Notes: generated from the letters alone by a model not told the origin. A DNA stretch of 44,425 nt from Gammaproteobacteria bacterium (GCA_027459765.1 DAIDHD010000033.1:1-44425); one strand, 5' to 3'. Counted from the stretch's first letter, positions 9,396 to 20,099 are shown. Program-made: numbers and translations.

Positions 9396-11564
9396 TCAGA
9401 TCACCGTGCGGGCCGCACGCCCGTCCTTCGTCTTGGCGAGCGCCTCGGAGCCGCGCACCAGCACGTCGAGCTGATACGGCGGCAAGTCCACCCAGGCGCC
9501 GTGCGGTCGCGCCCCGGCGGGCAATCTCGGCGAGGCACGGCCGTCGGCCAGCGGCTCGGCGCGCGCTCCGCAGAGCTGTTTCAGCGCCTCGCGCACCTCC
9601 TCGGAACTCGCGTAGTCCATGCCCGGCACGTCCAGCAGATTGGCGAGCACCCGCAGCACCTTCCATCCCGGACGGCTGTCCTCGAAGGGCCGCGCCGCGC
9701 CGGCCCAGCTCTGCCACCGGCCCTCGACGTTCACATAGGTGCCGGAGGTCTCGGCGAAGGCGCCGATGGGCAGCACCACGTGCGCCACCGCGCGCAGCGA
9801 CTCGGGAAGATGGGTGCAGAGCGCAATCACGCTCTCCGCGGCGGCCAGCGCCTCGCCGCCGACGGCGAGGTCGACCGCCGGGTCGATGCCGCCCAGCAAC
9901 ACGTACGCCGGCAGCTTGGCGGTCAGCATGGCCGCGGCGGACAGGCCGGCGACCGGCACCGGCGCCCCGCCCGGCTCGCGGTGCGGAACCGCGCCCGCCA
10001 GATACGCGCCGGCCGCATTCGCTCCCTCGGTCAGCAAACCGAGGCTCGCGCCGGTGAGCGCAGCGAGCATCCCGCCGAGCGCCTGCAGTTCACCATATGC
10101 CGGGTGCCGCTGCGCCAGCGTGCCGAGGAATACGGCACGGCGTTCGCCGCTCGCGAGCGCCGCGGCGAGAGCACGGTGAGCGTCGTGTACGCTCGCCTCC
10201 GGCACGCCCGCGGGGACCGGCTGGCCGCCGGCCTCGGCGGCGGCGCGCACCACGGCGGCGAGATCCAGAACGAGGTCGCCCTCGCTCTCCAGGTAGGAGG
10301 CCACCGGAAACAGATACTCGAAGCGACGCGGATTCAGGAAGCCGATCTTCGCCCCGCCCTTCACCGCCGCCTTGCGCAGCCGATGCGCGAGCAGCGGCAT
10401 CTCGTGCCGCAAGTTCGAGCCCACGACCAGGGCGCCCTGCAGGCGCTCGACGTCGGCGATGGCGAGGCCGAGATGCGGATAGGTACCCTCGAGGTCCTGG
10501 CCGCGCGTGTCCATCTGGCGCAGACGGTGATCGACGTTGGCGCAGCCGAGCGCGCGCGCGATGCGCGCGAACAGGAATGCCTCCTCCACCGTGACGCTGG
10601 GCGCGGCCAGGAAGCCGATCGCGGCCGCGCCGTGCGCGGTGCGCGCCTTGCCGAGCGCTTCGGCGGCGGCGGTGAGCGCCACGTCCCAATCCACCGCCTG
10701 CAGTTCGCCGTCGATGCGCAGCATCGGCCGCCCGATGCGGTCCGCCGCGTACATGCCCTCGAAACCGAAGCGATCCCGATCGGCGATCCAGGTCTCGTTG
10801 ATGGCCTCGTTCTCGCGCGGTACCACGCGCATGAGCTTGCCGCGCAGCGTGTGCGCGTAAAGGTTCGTGCCGAACGCGTCGTGCGGCGAGACCAGCGCGT
10901 GCTGCTGCATCTCCCAGGAGCGGCCGTGGTAGCGGAACGGCTTGTTGTTGAGCGCGCCCACCGGACACAGGTCGATGATGTTCGCGGACAGCTCGTGGTC
11001 GACGCTGCGCTCGATGTACGTGCCGATCTCCATGTGTTCGCCGCGGCCGGTGGCGCCCATCTGCGGGTACCCCTGGATCTCCTGACCGAAGCGCACGCAG
11101 CGCGTGCAGTGGATGCAGCGGGTCATGTCGGTGGAGACGAGCGGCCCGAGGTTCTTGTCCTTCACGGAACGCTTGCGCTCCGCGAAGCGCGCCACGTCGC
11201 GACCGTACCCCATGGCGAGGTCCTGCAGTTCGCACTCCCCGCCCTGATCGCAGATCGGGCAGTCGAGCGGGTGGTTGATCAGCAGGAACTCCATGGTCGC
11301 GCGCTGCGCGGCGATGGCCTTCGGCGACTTGGTGAAGACCTTCATGCCTTCCGTCACCGGGGTCGCGCAGGCGGGCAGCGGCTTGGGGGCCTTTTCCACC
11401 TCGACCAGGCACATGCGGCAATTGGCCGCGACGGACAGCTTGTCGTGGTAGCAGAAGCGCGGAATGTAGATGTCAGCGCGGTCGGTGACCTGCATGATCA
11501 TCTGGCCCTTGCGGGCCTTCAACGGCACGCCGTTGACTTCAATGTTGACCGTATCGTCGCTCAT
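9396..11564 (-). CDS. nuoG: NADH-quinone oxidoreductase subunit G
   Basis: Electron-wire subunit of the peripheral arm (722 residues). The N-terminal [2Fe-2S] ferredoxin has Cys38, 49, 52 and 66. The NuoG His/Cys cluster ([14 protein letters not shown]) and the [10 protein letters not shown]...CPVGAL [4Fe-4S] motif follow, then a molybdopterin-oxidoreductase-like domain that is structural only. The cysteines for the extra cluster N7 of E. coli-type NuoG are absent: the corresponding segment reads [17 protein letters not shown]. It lies nine bases after nuoF and is slightly short for the family because of a reduced C-terminal half. Confidence 0.96.
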   Translation of the reverse strand: MSDDTVNIEVNGVPLKARKGQMIMQVTDRADIYIPRFCYHDKLSVAANCRMCLVEVEKAPKPLPACATPVTEGMKVFTKSPKAIAAQRATMEFLLINHPLDCPICDQGGECELQDLAMGYGRDVARFAERKRSVKDKNLGPLVSTDMTRCIHCTRCVRFGQEIQGYPQMGATGRGEHMEIGTYIERSVDHELSANIIDLCPVGALNNKPFRYHGRSWEMQQHALVSPHDAFGTNLYAHTLRGKLMRVVPRENEAINETWIADRDRFGFEGMYAADRIGRPMLRIDGELQAVDWDVALTAAAEALGKARTAHGAAAIGFLAAPSVTVEEAFLFARIARALGCANVDHRLRQMDTRGQDLEGTYPHLGLAIADVERLQGALVVGSNLRHEMPLLAHRLRKAAVKGGAKIGFLNPRRFEYLFPVASYLESEGDLVLDLAAVVRAAAEAGGQPVPAGVPEASVHDAHRALAAALASGERRAVFLGTLAQRHPAYGELQALGGMLAALTGASLGLLTEGANAAGAYLAGAVPHREPGGAPVPVAGLSAAAMLTAKLPAYVLLGGIDPAVDLAVGGEALAAAESVIALCTHLPESLRAVAHVVLPIGAFAETSGTYVNVEGRWQSWAGAARPFEDSRPGWKVLRVLANLLDVPGMDYASSEEVREALKQLCGARAEPLADGRASPRLPAGARPHGAWVDLPPYQLDVLVRGSEALAKTKDGRAARTVI

Positions 11565-11573
11565 CGTACGCCC

Positions 11574-12881
11574 TTAAGCCGCCGCCGCCTGGCCTTCGAC
11601 GATCGACCGGCCCTTGTGCTCGATCATGTACTTGAACTCGTGTGCGAAATGCCTGAGGAAACTCTGCACGGGCCAGGCCGCCGCATCGCCGAGCGCACAG
11701 ATGGTGTGGCCTTCGATGCGATTGGCCACGTCGAGCAGCAGGGTCAGATCCTCGCTGCGGCCCTGGCCCGCGAGAATGCGCTTCAGCATGCGGTCGAGCC
11801 AGCCGGTCCCCTCGCGGCAGGGAGTGCACTGGCCACAGGACTCGGACATGTAGAATCGCGACAGCCGCTCGAGCGCCCGCACCATGCAGGTGCTCTCGTC
11901 CATGACGATGACGGCGCCGGTGCCGAGCGAGGAACCGGCCTTCTTCATGGAGTCGTAATCCATGTTGGCGCCGAGAATGGCCTCCGCCGGCAGCACCGGG
12001 CAGGACGACCCGCCGGGGATCACGGCCTTGAGCTTGCGCCCCTTCCAGACCCCGCCGGCGATGTTCAGCAGTTCCTTGAAGGGAATGCCGAGCGGCAGTT
12101 CGTAGTTGCCGGGCTTCGCCACGTGGCCGGACATCGAGAAGATCATGGTGCCGCCCGAATTGGGCGGCCCGAGTCCCGCGAACCACGCCGGACCCTTGCG
12201 CAGGATGGTCGGCACGGTCGCGAAGCTCTGCGTGTTGTTGATCGTGGTCGGTTTGCCGTACAGGCCGAAGTTGGCGGGAAACGGCGGCTTGAAGCGCGGC
12301 CGCCCGGGCTTGCCCTCGAGCGACTCGAGCAGCGCGGTCTCCTCGCCGCAGATGTAGGCGCCGGCGCCGACGTACATGTGCAGGTCGAAATCGACTCCCG
12401 CCCCGCGGATGTTCTTGCCGAGCAGGCCCGCCGCATAGGCCTCGTCGAGCGCCGCCTGGAACCGGGGGATCGGTTCGGCCAGGAACTCGCCGCGGATGTA
12501 GTTGTAGCCCACGGTCGCACCCATCGCGTAGCCGCCGATGGCCATGCCCTCGATCACTGCGTGCGGGTTGTAGCGCAGGATGTCACGGTCGTGGCAGGTT
12601 CCGGGCTCGGATTCGTCGGAATTGCAGACCACGTACTTCTGCACCGGCGAACTGCGCGGCATGAAGCTCCATTTGACGCCCGTCGGGAAGCCGGCGCCGC
12701 CGCGTCCGCGCAACCCCGACGCCTTGACGTCCTCGATGATCTTCTCGGGCGGCGTCTTTTCCTTGAGGATCCGCTCCCACACTTCGTAGCCGCCGAGGCT
12801 GCGATAGACGTCGATCGTCCAGGACTTCTCGTGCTGGAGCGCTTCGAACAACACCAGATTCTGCTCGTAGGCCATCGGCAT
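11574..12881 (-). CDS. nuoF: NADH-quinone oxidoreductase subunit F (FMN, NADH site)
   Basis: Carries the NADH-oxidising site (435 residues). [16 protein letters not shown] is the FMN/NADH glycine-rich loop, and [15 protein letters not shown] and [19 protein letters not shown] complete the FMN pocket. [15 protein letters not shown] with a later Cys binds [4Fe-4S] N3. The first ATG is at 12881, but a second ATG two codons in (12875) has better spacing from GGGGA, so the protein may start MAYEQN. Confidence 0.96.
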   Translation of the reverse strand: MPMAYEQNLVLFEALQHEKSWTIDVYRSLGGYEVWERILKEKTPPEKIIEDVKASGLRGRGGAGFPTGVKWSFMPRSSPVQKYVVCNSDESEPGTCHDRDILRYNPHAVIEGMAIGGYAMGATVGYNYIRGEFLAEPIPRFQAALDEAYAAGLLGKNIRGAGVDFDLHMYVGAGAYICGEETALLESLEGKPGRPRFKPPFPANFGLYGKPTTINNTQSFATVPTILRKGPAWFAGLGPPNSGGTMIFSMSGHVAKPGNYELPLGIPFKELLNIAGGVWKGRKLKAVIPGGSSCPVLPAEAILGANMDYDSMKKAGSSLGTGAVIVMDESTCMVRALERLSRFYMSESCGQCTPCREGTGWLDRMLKRILAGQGRSEDLTLLLDVANRIEGHTICALGDAAAWPVQSFLRHFAHEFKYMIEHKGRSIVEGQAAAA

Positions 12882-12887
12882 TCCCCG

Positions 12888-13373
12888 TCAGGGCAAATCG
12901 TCCAGGATGCGATCGATCTTCTCGGGCGTCAGGTTCTCGTGGTAGACGTGATCGACCATCATCATCGGCGCGCCCGTGCACGCCGCGAGGCACTCTTCCT
13001 CGCACTTCAAGTAGATGCGCCCGTCGGGAGTGCTCTCGCCCGTCTTGATGCCGAGCTTCCTCTCGACGTGGGCCACCACGTCCTCGGCGCCGCGCAGCAT
13101 GCACGAGATGTTGGTGCACACGGAGACGTGGTGCCGGCCGACGGGCTTGGTCTCGAACATCGAGTAGAAGCTCGCCACCTCGTAGACCTGGATCGGCGGC
13201 AGCCCGAGATAGGCGGCGACCGCGTCCATGAGTTCGGTGGTGAGGTAGCCGTGGTTCTCGTGCTGCGCGGCGTGCAGCGCGGCGATCACCGCCGAACGCT
13301 TGCGGTCCGGCGGGAACTTCGCCAGCCAGCGATCGATCTCCTCGCGCACGTGCGCGGTCAATTCGGCGCTCAT
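12888..13373 (-). CDS. nuoE: NADH-quinone oxidoreductase subunit E ([2Fe-2S])
   Basis: Thioredoxin-like subunit of the NADH module (161 residues). The four cluster N1a ligands are in CTNISCML and [13 protein letters not shown]. The N-terminal helical region ([20 protein letters not shown]) contacts NuoF. ATG at 13373 overlaps the nuoD stop as ATGA. Confidence 0.96.
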   Translation of the reverse strand: MSAELTAHVREEIDRWLAKFPPDRKRSAVIAALHAAQHENHGYLTTELMDAVAAYLGLPPIQVYEVASFYSMFETKPVGRHHVSVCTNISCMLRGAEDVVAHVERKLGIKTGESTPDGRIYLKCEEECLAACTGAPMMMVDHVYHENLTPEKIDRILDDLP

Positions 13374-14623
13374 CGGTCGATCTCCCCGAACACGATGTCC
13401 TGAGTGCCGATGACGGCGACCACGTCCGCGAGCATGTGTCCACGCACCATCTCGTTGAGGGAGGCGAGGTGCGCGAATCCCGGCGCCCGCACCTTGAGCC
13501 GATACGGCTTGTTGGCGCCGTCCGAGACCAGGTACACCCCGAGTTCGCCCTTGGGCGCCTCGACCGCGGCGTAGGTCTCCCCTTCCGGAACGCAATAGCC
13601 CTCGGTCATCAGCTTGAAGTGGTGGATGAGCGATTCCATGTCGCCCTTCATCTCCGCGCGCCGCGGCGGGCGGATCTTGCGGTCGTCGATCATCACCGGT
13701 CCGGGGTTGGCCTTGAGCCACTCCACGCACTGCGCGACGATGCGGGTCGACTGACGAAGCTCCGCGATGCGCACCAGGTAGCGGTCGTAGCAATCGCCGT
13801 TGCTGCCGACCGGCACGTCGAAATCGACCTGGTCGTAGACCTCGTACGGCTGTTTCTTGCGCAGGTCCCAGGCCACCCCCGAGCCGCGCAGCATCGGCCC
13901 CGTGAAGCCGAGCTGCAGCGCGCGCTCCGGAGTCACGACGCCGATGTTGACGGTGCGCTGCTTCCAGATGCGGTTGTCGGTGAGCAGCGTTTCGTACTCG
14001 TCGATGCAGGCCGGGAAGCGCCGCACGAAATCGGCGACGAAGTCGAGCAGCCCGCCTTCGCGGCGTTCGTTCAGACGGTCGACGTCCTTCTTGCTGCGCC
14101 ACTGCGAGTAGGCGTACTTGGGCATCGCCTCGGGCAGGTCGCGATAGACGCCGCCGGGCCGGTAGTAGGTCGCGTGCATGCGCGTCCCCGACACCGCCTC
14201 GTAGCAATCCATCAGGTCCTCGCGCTCGCGGAAGGCGTACAGGAACACCGTCATCGCGCCGATGTCGAGGCCGTGGGCGCCGAGCCACATCAGGTGATTG
14301 AGGATGCGGGTGATCTCGTCGAACATGACGCGGATGTACTGCGCCCGCGGCGGCGGCTCAATGCCGAGCAGCTTCTCGATCGCGAGCACGTACGCGTGCT
14401 CGTTGCACATCATCGACACGTAGTCGAGCCGGTCCATGTAGCCGATCGACTGGTTGAACGGCTTCGACTCGGCGAGCTTCTCGGTGCCGCGGTGGAGCAG
14501 CCCGATGTGGGGGTCGGCCTTCTGGATGACCTCGCCGTCCATCTCGAGCACGAGACGCAGCACGCCGTGCGCCGCAGGGTGCTGCGGCCCGAAGTTCATG
14601 GTGAAGTTGCGAATCTCAGGCAT
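13370..14623 (-). CDS. nuoD: NADH-quinone oxidoreductase subunit D (49 kDa)
   Basis: Quinone-site subunit related to NiFe-hydrogenase large subunits (417 residues). It has the N-terminal [14 protein letters not shown] loop with the quinone-contacting His, [14 protein letters not shown], and the C-terminal [25 protein letters not shown] region. It is separate from nuoC, unlike the fused NuoCD of enterobacteria. The start overlaps the end of nuoC by eight bases. Confidence 0.97.
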   Translation of the reverse strand: MPEIRNFTMNFGPQHPAAHGVLRLVLEMDGEVIQKADPHIGLLHRGTEKLAESKPFNQSIGYMDRLDYVSMMCNEHAYVLAIEKLLGIEPPPRAQYIRVMFDEITRILNHLMWLGAHGLDIGAMTVFLYAFREREDLMDCYEAVSGTRMHATYYRPGGVYRDLPEAMPKYAYSQWRSKKDVDRLNERREGGLLDFVADFVRRFPACIDEYETLLTDNRIWKQRTVNIGVVTPERALQLGFTGPMLRGSGVAWDLRKKQPYEVYDQVDFDVPVGSNGDCYDRYLVRIAELRQSTRIVAQCVEWLKANPGPVMIDDRKIRPPRRAEMKGDMESLIHHFKLMTEGYCVPEGETYAAVEAPKGELGVYLVSDGANKPYRLKVRAPGFAHLASLNEMVRGHMLADVVAVIGTQDIVFGEIDR

Positions 14624-15365
14624 TGGGCTTCGGTTGCACGTTGATGGGCGCGTTGGTGAGCGCCGGGTCGTAACGGTTGTCGTGACGAATGACTTTCGGC
14701 ACGCCGATGCGCGGCTCGATGCTCACGGGCTCGTAGACCACGCGCGCCTTCTCGGGGTCGTAGCGGACTTCGACGTTGCCGGACAGGGGAAAGTCCTTGC
14801 GGAACGGGTGCCCGACGAAACCGTAGTCGGTCAGCAGGCGCCGCAGGTCCGGGTGGCCGCGGAACAGGATGCCAAAGAGGTCGAAGGTCTCGCGCTCGAA
14901 CCAGTCGGCCGAGGCCCAGACGCCCGTCACCGAGTCGAGCACCGGGAACTCGTCCTCGGCGCAGTAGGCCTTGAGCCGCAGGCGCCGATTGAGCGACACC
15001 GACAGCAGGTGATAGACCACCGCGAAGCGCCGCCCGGGCTGCGGCCCCTCCGCGCGCGGCGCGCCGCGCGCCACGCCGCGGCTGAAGCCGGTGCCGGTGG
15101 CCCGTTGCGTGTTCCACTCGCTGCGACCGTAGTCCAGGTAATCGACCCCGCACACGTCGACGCAGGTCTCGAACTTGAGTTCGGGCGCGTCGCGCAACTG
15201 TCGCGCGACGTCGAGCAAGTGCTCCGCCGAAACCTCGTAGGCGATCTCGGAGGCCAGCGACGGCAGCCGGCGCACGCGCCCGCCGAGCGTGGCTTCGACG
15301 AGTTCGGCGAGCGCAGCCACGCGATCGTTGCCGGCCGGTGCGCCGGCGGCCGTTGGTTCGCTCAT
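14616..15365 (-). CDS. nuoC: NADH-quinone oxidoreductase subunit C (30 kDa)
   Basis: Peripheral-arm subunit (249 residues) packing against NuoD. The signature [39 protein letters not shown] is intact. It is longer than the usual roughly 200 residues because of a 25-30 residue insert after [10 protein letters not shown] ([14 protein letters not shown] then an Ala/Gly/Arg-rich stretch) and an Ala/Gly-rich N-terminus. ATG at 15365 overlaps the nuoB stop as ATGA. Confidence 0.95.
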   Translation of the reverse strand: MSEPTAAGAPAGNDRVAALAELVEATLGGRVRRLPSLASEIAYEVSAEHLLDVARQLRDAPELKFETCVDVCGVDYLDYGRSEWNTQRATGTGFSRGVARGAPRAEGPQPGRRFAVVYHLLSVSLNRRLRLKAYCAEDEFPVLDSVTGVWASADWFERETFDLFGILFRGHPDLRRLLTDYGFVGHPFRKDFPLSGNVEVRYDPEKARVVYEPVSIEPRIGVPKVIRHDNRYDPALTNAPINVQPKPNA

Positions 15366-15853
15366 CGGATGATGGCCTTGTTGCGCTTGATCTTGTTCTG
15401 CAGCTGGATGATGCCGTAGAGCAAGGCCTCGGCGGTCGGCGGGCAACCGGGTACGTACACGTCGACCGGCACGATGCGGTCGCAGCCGCGCACGACGGCG
15501 TAGGAGTAGTGGTAGTAGCCGCCACCGTTGGCGCAGGAACCCATGGAGATGACCCAGCGGGGCTCGGCCATCTGGTCGTACACCTTGCGCAGCGCCGGCG
15601 CCATCTTGTTGACCAGCGTGCCGGCGACGATCATCACGTCGGACTGGCGCGGACTCGGTCGAAAGACGATGCCGAAGCGGTCGAGGTCGTAGCGCGCAGC
15701 GCCGGCCTGCATCATTTCCACCGCGCAACAGGCGAGGCCGAAGGTCATCGGCCACAGGGACCCCGTACGGGCCCAGTTGATCAGCTTGTCGACGGTCGTG
15801 ACTTCGAACCCGGGAACCGCCGGCGCATCCGAGGTTACCGCCTCTAATCCCAT
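15362..15853 (-). CDS. nuoB: NADH-quinone oxidoreductase subunit B ([4Fe-4S] N2)
   Basis: Holds the terminal cluster N2 that reduces quinone (163 residues). The unusual tandem cysteines ([10 protein letters not shown]) are present with GSCANGGG and [14 protein letters not shown] supplying the other ligands. ATG at 15853 lies within the last ten bases of nuoA, again indicating coupled translation. Confidence 0.97.
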   Translation of the reverse strand: MGLEAVTSDAPAVPGFEVTTVDKLINWARTGSLWPMTFGLACCAVEMMQAGAARYDLDRFGIVFRPSPRQSDVMIVAGTLVNKMAPALRKVYDQMAEPRWVISMGSCANGGGYYHYSYAVVRGCDRIVPVDVYVPGCPPTAEALLYGIIQLQNKIKRNKAIIR

Positions 15854-16200
15854 TCGAGCGCTCCCTTGCGATAGTCGTATACCAGCGCGACCACCAATAA
15901 CAGAGCGAATATCAGCATGGCGACCAGGCCGAACGCACCGGTCGCCTTGAGCGACACCGCCCAGGGAAAGAAGAAGGCGATTTCAAGATCGAAGACGATG
16001 AAGATGATGGCGACGAGGTAATAGCGCACGTCGAAGCGCATGCGGGCGTCCTCGAACGCCTCGAAACCACACTCGTACGGCGACAGTTTCTCCGAGTCCG
16101 GCCGGCGCGGTCCCGCGATCCAGCCGATGGTAAACAGCGCCAGTCCAAGAACGGTGGCGAGGCCCAGGAAGATCAAAATGGGCAGATACTGTGTCAGCAT
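15844..16200 (-). CDS. nuoA: NADH-quinone oxidoreductase subunit A
   Basis: First gene of the operon; three-helix membrane subunit (118 residues). [35 protein letters not shown] contains the conserved Cys loop at the quinone cavity and the acidic FDLE of the second helix. ATG at 16200 follows a leader of roughly 30 bases from the promoter with TATAAT. Confidence 0.97.
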   Translation of the reverse strand: MLTQYLPILIFLGLATVLGLALFTIGWIAGPRRPDSEKLSPYECGFEAFEDARMRFDVRYYLVAIIFIVFDLEIAFFFPWAVSLKATGAFGLVAMLIFALLLVVALVYDYRKGALEWD

Positions 16201-16235
16201 CAGGGTCTGCTTCGGGCTTCTTATATATCGTCGAA

Positions 16236-16265
16236 ATTATATCAGGTACGAATCCGTTACGTCAC
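16236..16265 (-). promoter_or_regulatory. Promoter of the nuoA-N operon
   Basis: On the minus strand a perfect -10 TATAAT (16236-16241) is spaced 18 bp from GTGACG (16260-16265; 4/6 to -35). Transcription would start near 16229 and reach nuoA at 16200. It lies between the terminator of the upstream tRNA-Leu unit and nuoA, so it should drive all fourteen genes. This AT-rich patch stands out from its GC-rich surroundings. Confidence 0.75.
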
Positions 16266-16390
16266 GACTACCTGACGCCTCGAACGACCTGAAGTTCCTT
16301 CCGCGCGGCCCACGCCGCAGGCGGCTTTGCGCGCCCTCCGCTGCCTCGACATCCGCGAAGCCCGACGCGAAGCGCCGACCCGAAATAAAA

Positions 16391-16421
16391 ACGCCACATG
16401 AAGTAAATCTTCATGTGGCGT
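16391..16421 (-). terminator. Intrinsic terminator after tRNA-Leu
   Basis: Perfect 13-bp stem (ACGCCACATGAAG and its complement) with a 5-base loop, followed on the minus strand by TTTTATTTC. It lies five bases past the tRNA-Leu CCA end and closes the tpiA-secG-tRNA unit before the nuo promoter. This is the strongest terminator in the window. The + side has no T run, so it works in one direction. Confidence 0.92.
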
Positions 16422-16426
16422 CTGGA

Positions 16427-16511
16427 TGGTGCCGACGGCCGGACTCGAACCGGCACAGGTTGCCCCACTAGCCCCTCAAACTAGCGCGTCTACCAATTCC
16501 GCCACGTCGGC
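16427..16511 (-). tRNA. leuU: tRNA-Leu (GAG)
   Basis: 85-nt class II tRNA on the minus strand. Acceptor GCCGACG pairs with CGTCGGC, the anticodon loop TTGAGGG gives GAG, a long variable arm is present, and CCA is encoded (16427-16429). It sits directly downstream of secG, the same arrangement as leuU after secG in E. coli, and shares the secG transcript up to the strong terminator. Confidence 0.95.
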
Positions 16512-16546
16512 TCTGAACTCAAAACTCCCATTCCGAAAGCGTATCG

Positions 16547-16963
16547 TCACGGCGCCTTCGCCGGCGTCGCCGGCGCCGCCGGTGCAGCGGCACCGCCGCT
16601 CGCCGGTACGGCCGCACCGCCCGGGACGGCCGGGGTTGCACTCGGCGCCGCACCCGCCTTGCTCGCCGCCGCGGCCGCCGCGGCACTCGCCTGGGCGGCG
16701 CGCTCGAGCACCGACGTCGGTTCGACGCGAGCACCCGTGCCGAGGTAGGCGAGCAGCAGACTCGTGCCGAAGAAGAGCGCCGCGAACACGGCGGTGAGCC
16801 GCGAGAACAGCGTGCTCGTTCCGCGCGCGCCGAACACGGTGCCCGAAGCGCCGGAACCGAATCCGGCGCCGGCTTCCGCGCCCTTGCCCCGCTGCAGCAG
16901 CACGAGGCCAACGATCATGAAGGCGAGCAACACGTGCACGCCGAACAGCAATCCACGCAACAT
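16547..16963 (-). CDS. secG: Preprotein translocase subunit SecG
   Basis: Auxiliary subunit of the SecYEG channel (138 residues). It has two membrane helices (about 3-20 and 53-73) joined by the conserved LLQRGKGAEAGAGFGSGASGTVFGARG loop. The last 55 residues are a low-complexity Ala/Pro/Gly tail, commonly variable in proteobacterial SecG. ATG at 16963 lies 10 bp after tpiA, so the two are co-transcribed. Confidence 0.93.
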   Translation of the reverse strand: MLRGLLFGVHVLLAFMIVGLVLLQRGKGAEAGAGFGSGASGTVFGARGTSTLFSRLTAVFAALFFGTSLLLAYLGTGARVEPTSVLERAAQASAAAAAAASKAGAAPSATPAVPGGAAVPASGGAAAPAAPATPAKAP

Positions 16964-16973
16964 GTCCGATCTC

Positions 16974-17735
16974 TCAAGTCCGCGCGGCCGCGGCCGCGCA
17001 GATCTGTTGAAATTCGTCGGCGCTCAAGCTGGCGCCGCCCACCAAACCGCCATCAACGTCCGGCATCGCGAAAAGCTCGGCGGCATTGCCCGCCTTGACG
17101 CTCCCGCCGTACACGATCCGTACCTGGCCCGCCAGTGTAGCATCTTGTGCTGCCATGCGCCGCCGTAAAAAGGCGTGCACGTCCTGCGCTTGTTGCGGCG
17201 AGGCATTCCGGCCGGTGCCGATGGCCCAGACCGGCTCGTAAGCCAGCACCGCCTTGGACAGGCTCTCCGCTCCGTGGATCGACAGCACCGCGTCGAGCTG
17301 CCGCGCCACCACGGCCTCCGTCGCCCCGGCCTCGCGCTCCTCCAGGGTCTCCCCCAGGCACAGCACCGGCACGAGCCCGGCACGTTGAGCGGCCGCGAAT
17401 TTGCGCGCCACCAGGGCATCGTCCTCGTGGTACAGGCGGCGTCGCTCGCTGTGTCCCACGATCGCGTAGCGGCAACCGACGTCGACCAGCATCGCGGCGC
17501 TGACCTGTCCCGTGAACGCGCCCACGGGCTCGGCGCACACGTCCTGGGCACCGACCCCGACGCGGCCACCCTCGAGTTGCCTTGCGGCGTCGGCCAGGTA
17601 CACGAATGGCGGGCACACCACCATCTCGACCGGCCACTCGGGCTTCAGTCGCCGCTCCAACTCCGCCAACAGCGTCTCGTTGGCGGCGCGCGAGCCGTGC
17701 ATTTTCCAATTACCAGCCACGAACGGTCGGCGCAT
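16974..17735 (-). CDS. tpiA: Triosephosphate isomerase
   Basis: Interconverts dihydroxyacetone phosphate and glyceraldehyde 3-phosphate in glycolysis and gluconeogenesis. The 253-residue TIM barrel has Asn9/Lys11 (GNWKM), catalytic His95 (AIVGHSERR), Glu167 (AYEPVWAIGTG) and the phosphate loop YGGSVKAGN. I chose ATG at 17735 because AAGG lies eight bases upstream. A GTG two codons earlier (17741) is too close to that site. Confidence 0.96.
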   Translation of the reverse strand: MRRPFVAGNWKMHGSRAANETLLAELERRLKPEWPVEMVVCPPFVYLADAARQLEGGRVGVGAQDVCAEPVGAFTGQVSAAMLVDVGCRYAIVGHSERRRLYHEDDALVARKFAAAQRAGLVPVLCLGETLEEREAGATEAVVARQLDAVLSIHGAESLSKAVLAYEPVWAIGTGRNASPQQAQDVHAFLRRRMAAQDATLAGQVRIVYGGSVKAGNAAELFAMPDVDGGLVGGASLSADEFQQICAAAAART

Positions 17736-17779
17736 GCGCACTACCTTGAGGAAGGCTCCCCCGCCCGGAAAGGCGCGGA

Positions 17780-17808
17780 AGATTAGCCGCGTGACCCGCC
17801 GACTGCAA
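17780..17808 (-). promoter_or_regulatory. Putative promoter of tpiA-secG-tRNA-Leu
   Basis: In the 120-bp gap between glmM and tpiA, -35-like TTGCAG (17803-17808) and -10-like TAATCT (17780-17785) are 17 bp apart on the minus strand. Each matches only about half its consensus, so this is tentative. The gap size and the separate terminator downstream support a unit start here. Confidence 0.4.
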
Positions 17809-17855
17809 GTGGCGCGATTCGGCGCCCGGCGAGTCGGACGCGAACGCGGCGGCGG

Positions 17856-19196
17856 CTACTGGCGGGCCGCCACGCTTTCGACCACGGCGGCGATCTCGCG
17901 CGCGCCGCGCTTGACGAGTTCCGCGTCGTCGCCCTCGACCATCACGCGCACCACCGGTTCGGTGCCGGACGCGCGCAGCACGATCCGGCCGCGGCCGTCG
18001 AAGCGGCGTTCGACCTCGGCCGCCGCGGCCATGACCTCCGGCGCCGCCGTCGGATCGAAGCGTCGCGCGACCTTCACGTTGAGCAGGGTCTGAGGGTACT
18101 TGCGCATGCCCGCCGCGAGCTCTGCGAGGCCCACCCCGCGCTGCTTCATGATGGCGAGCACCTGCAGCGCGCTCACCAGTCCATCCCCGGTCGTGGTCTT
18201 GTCGAGGCAGAGAATGTGTCCGGACGTCTCGCCGCCGAGAATTCCGCCCACCTCGTTGAGCATGGCGAGTACGTAGCGATCGCCCACCGGCGCGCGCCGG
18301 AATTCTATGTCGAGCTCTCCGAGGGCGTGCTCCAGCCCGAGGTTGCTCATCACGGTGCCGACCACCGGGCCGCGCAGGCTCCCCTGGCGGTGGCGTTCGC
18401 TCGCGAGCACGAACATGAGTTGGTCGCCGTCGACGCAGCGCCCGAATTCATCGACCATGACCACCCGGTCGCCGTCGCCGTCGAGCGCGATGCCGACGTG
18501 CGCGCGCACACCGGCGACGGTGAGCTGCAGCAGCTCCGGGGACGTCGAGCCACAACCGTCGTTGATGTTGCGCCCGTTCGGCGAACAGCCAATGGGCACG
18601 ATGTCGGCGCCGAGATCGGCGAGCAACCGCGGCGCCACTTTGTATGCCGCGCCGTTGGCGCAATCGACCACGATCTTGAAGCCCTCGAGCGACATGCCGC
18701 TCGGGATGGTGGAGGCGCAGAACTCCTGGTACTGGACCCGGCTGCGGTCGCTGCGCGTCGCCTTGCCGAGACGCTGCGAATCGCGCGTGATCACCGGGCC
18801 CTCGAGCAGCGCCTCGATTCGCGCCTCTACCTCGTCGAGCAGCTTGCTGCCGGACGCGTCGAAGAACTTGATGCCGTTGTCCTGGTACGGATTGTGCGAG
18901 GCGCTGATGACCACGCCGAAGGCGCAGCCCAGGCGCTGGGTCATGTAGGCGATCCCGGGCGTGGGCAGAGGACCGATCAGCATCACGTCGACGCCCGCCG
19001 CCACGAAGCCGGCCTCCAGCGCCGACTCGAACAGGTATCCGGACACGCGCGTGTCCTTGCCGATGAGCACGCGCCCACCCTCGGGTGCGAGCACCTGCGC
19101 GGCCGCGCTCGCCAGCCTGAGCGCGAAGTCCACGGTCATGGGCGACTGGCCCACCCGTCCCCGCACGCCGTCGGTACCGAACACTCGATTGCTCAT
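17856..19196 (-). CDS. glmM: Phosphoglucosamine mutase
   Basis: Converts glucosamine 6-phosphate to glucosamine 1-phosphate for peptidoglycan and LPS precursors. The 446-residue protein has the phosphoserine loop VISASHNPYQDNGIKFF (Ser100), the metal loop DGDGDR, the sugar-binding GGETSGH and the C-terminal phosphate loop RASGTEPVVRV. It begins three bases after folP, the standard folP-glmM pair. Length is normal. Confidence 0.97.
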   Translation of the reverse strand: MSNRVFGTDGVRGRVGQSPMTVDFALRLASAAAQVLAPEGGRVLIGKDTRVSGYLFESALEAGFVAAGVDVMLIGPLPTPGIAYMTQRLGCAFGVVISASHNPYQDNGIKFFDASGSKLLDEVEARIEALLEGPVITRDSQRLGKATRSDRSRVQYQEFCASTIPSGMSLEGFKIVVDCANGAAYKVAPRLLADLGADIVPIGCSPNGRNINDGCGSTSPELLQLTVAGVRAHVGIALDGDGDRVVMVDEFGRCVDGDQLMFVLASERHRQGSLRGPVVGTVMSNLGLEHALGELDIEFRRAPVGDRYVLAMLNEVGGILGGETSGHILCLDKTTTGDGLVSALQVLAIMKQRGVGLAELAAGMRKYPQTLLNVKVARRFDPTAAPEVMAAAAEVERRFDGRGRIVLRASGTEPVVRVMVEGDDAELVKRGAREIAAVVESVAARQ

Positions 19197-19199
19197 GGC

Positions 19200-20060
19200 T
19201 CAAGCCATCCCCTGTAACACCGCGTCGACCATGCGGACCGCGTCCACCGTCGGGCCGACATCGTGGGTGCGGATGATACGCGCACCGGCGCCGACGCCGT
19301 AGGCCGCCAGTGCGAGGCCGCCGAACAAGCGCTCGTCGACCTCGCGGCCGAGCACGCGGCCGATCAGACTCTTGCGGGACACGCCGAGCAGCAAGGGCGA
19401 ACCGAGCGCCGCGAGTCGCGCCAGCGCGCGCAGCAGCGTCAGGTTGTGCGCGAGGCTCTTGCCGAAGCCGATGCCGGGATCCAGCACGATCGACTCCATG
19501 GGTATGCCCGCCAACCGGCACGCCTCCCGCTCGAGCACGAGAAAGTGCGCAACCTCGGCGACCACGTCGACGTAGGTCGGGGCCTGCTGCATGGTCCCCG
19601 GCTCGCCCTGCATGTGCATCAGGCACACGCCGGCGCCGCTCGCCGCCACGACCTCGCGGGCGCCCGGCGAGCGCAGGGCGCGCACGTCGTTGACGATGCA
19701 GGCGCCCGCCCGCAGCGCCGCCCGCATCACCTCGGGCTTGCTCGTATCCACGGAGATCGCGACGTCGAATCGTGCCGCGATGTGCTCGATCACCGGCACC
19801 ACCCGCTCCGTCTCGGTCGCGGCATCCACCGGCGGCGAGCCTGGACGCGTCGATTCCCCGCCCACGTCGATGATGGAGGCGCCCTCGCTCAGCATCTGCT
19901 CCGCGTGCTCGAGCGCCGCGCCGGGTGCCGCGAAGCGCCCGCCGTCGGAGAAGGAATCCGGCGTGACGTTGAGTATCCCCATCACGACCGGACGGCGCAG
20001 GTCGATCAGCCGGTCGCGGCAGCGCCACTGCCACGCGCTCGCAGGGTCCGGATTCGTCAT
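19200..20060 (-). CDS. folP: Dihydropteroate synthase
   Basis: Joins p-aminobenzoate to the pterin pyrophosphate in folate synthesis; this is the sulfonamide target. The 286-residue TIM barrel has GILNVTPDSFSDGG at the N-terminus, DVGGESTRPGS, and the DPGIGFGKSLAHN segment. The C-terminus keeps IIRTHDVG. It is separated from ftsH by a hairpin, so it may be transcribed partly apart from ftsH. Confidence 0.96.
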   Translation of the reverse strand: MTNPDPASAWQWRCRDRLIDLRRPVVMGILNVTPDSFSDGGRFAAPGAALEHAEQMLSEGASIIDVGGESTRPGSPPVDAATETERVVPVIEHIAARFDVAISVDTSKPEVMRAALRAGACIVNDVRALRSPGAREVVAASGAGVCLMHMQGEPGTMQQAPTYVDVVAEVAHFLVLEREACRLAGIPMESIVLDPGIGFGKSLAHNLTLLRALARLAALGSPLLLGVSRKSLIGRVLGREVDERLFGGLALAAYGVGAGARIIRTHDVGPTVDAVRMVDAVLQGMA

Positions 20061-20099
20061 CGTTCTCGCCTCGGATTGGCCGCCGGCTGTGCAAACGAA

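Noticed and set aside
9294..13403. Very long open frame of 1369 codons on the + strand opposite nuoG/nuoF/nuoE
   Set aside because: It is antisense to well-identified complex I genes. Its translation is Arg/His/Ala-rich without domains, as expected from GC-rich codons read backwards.
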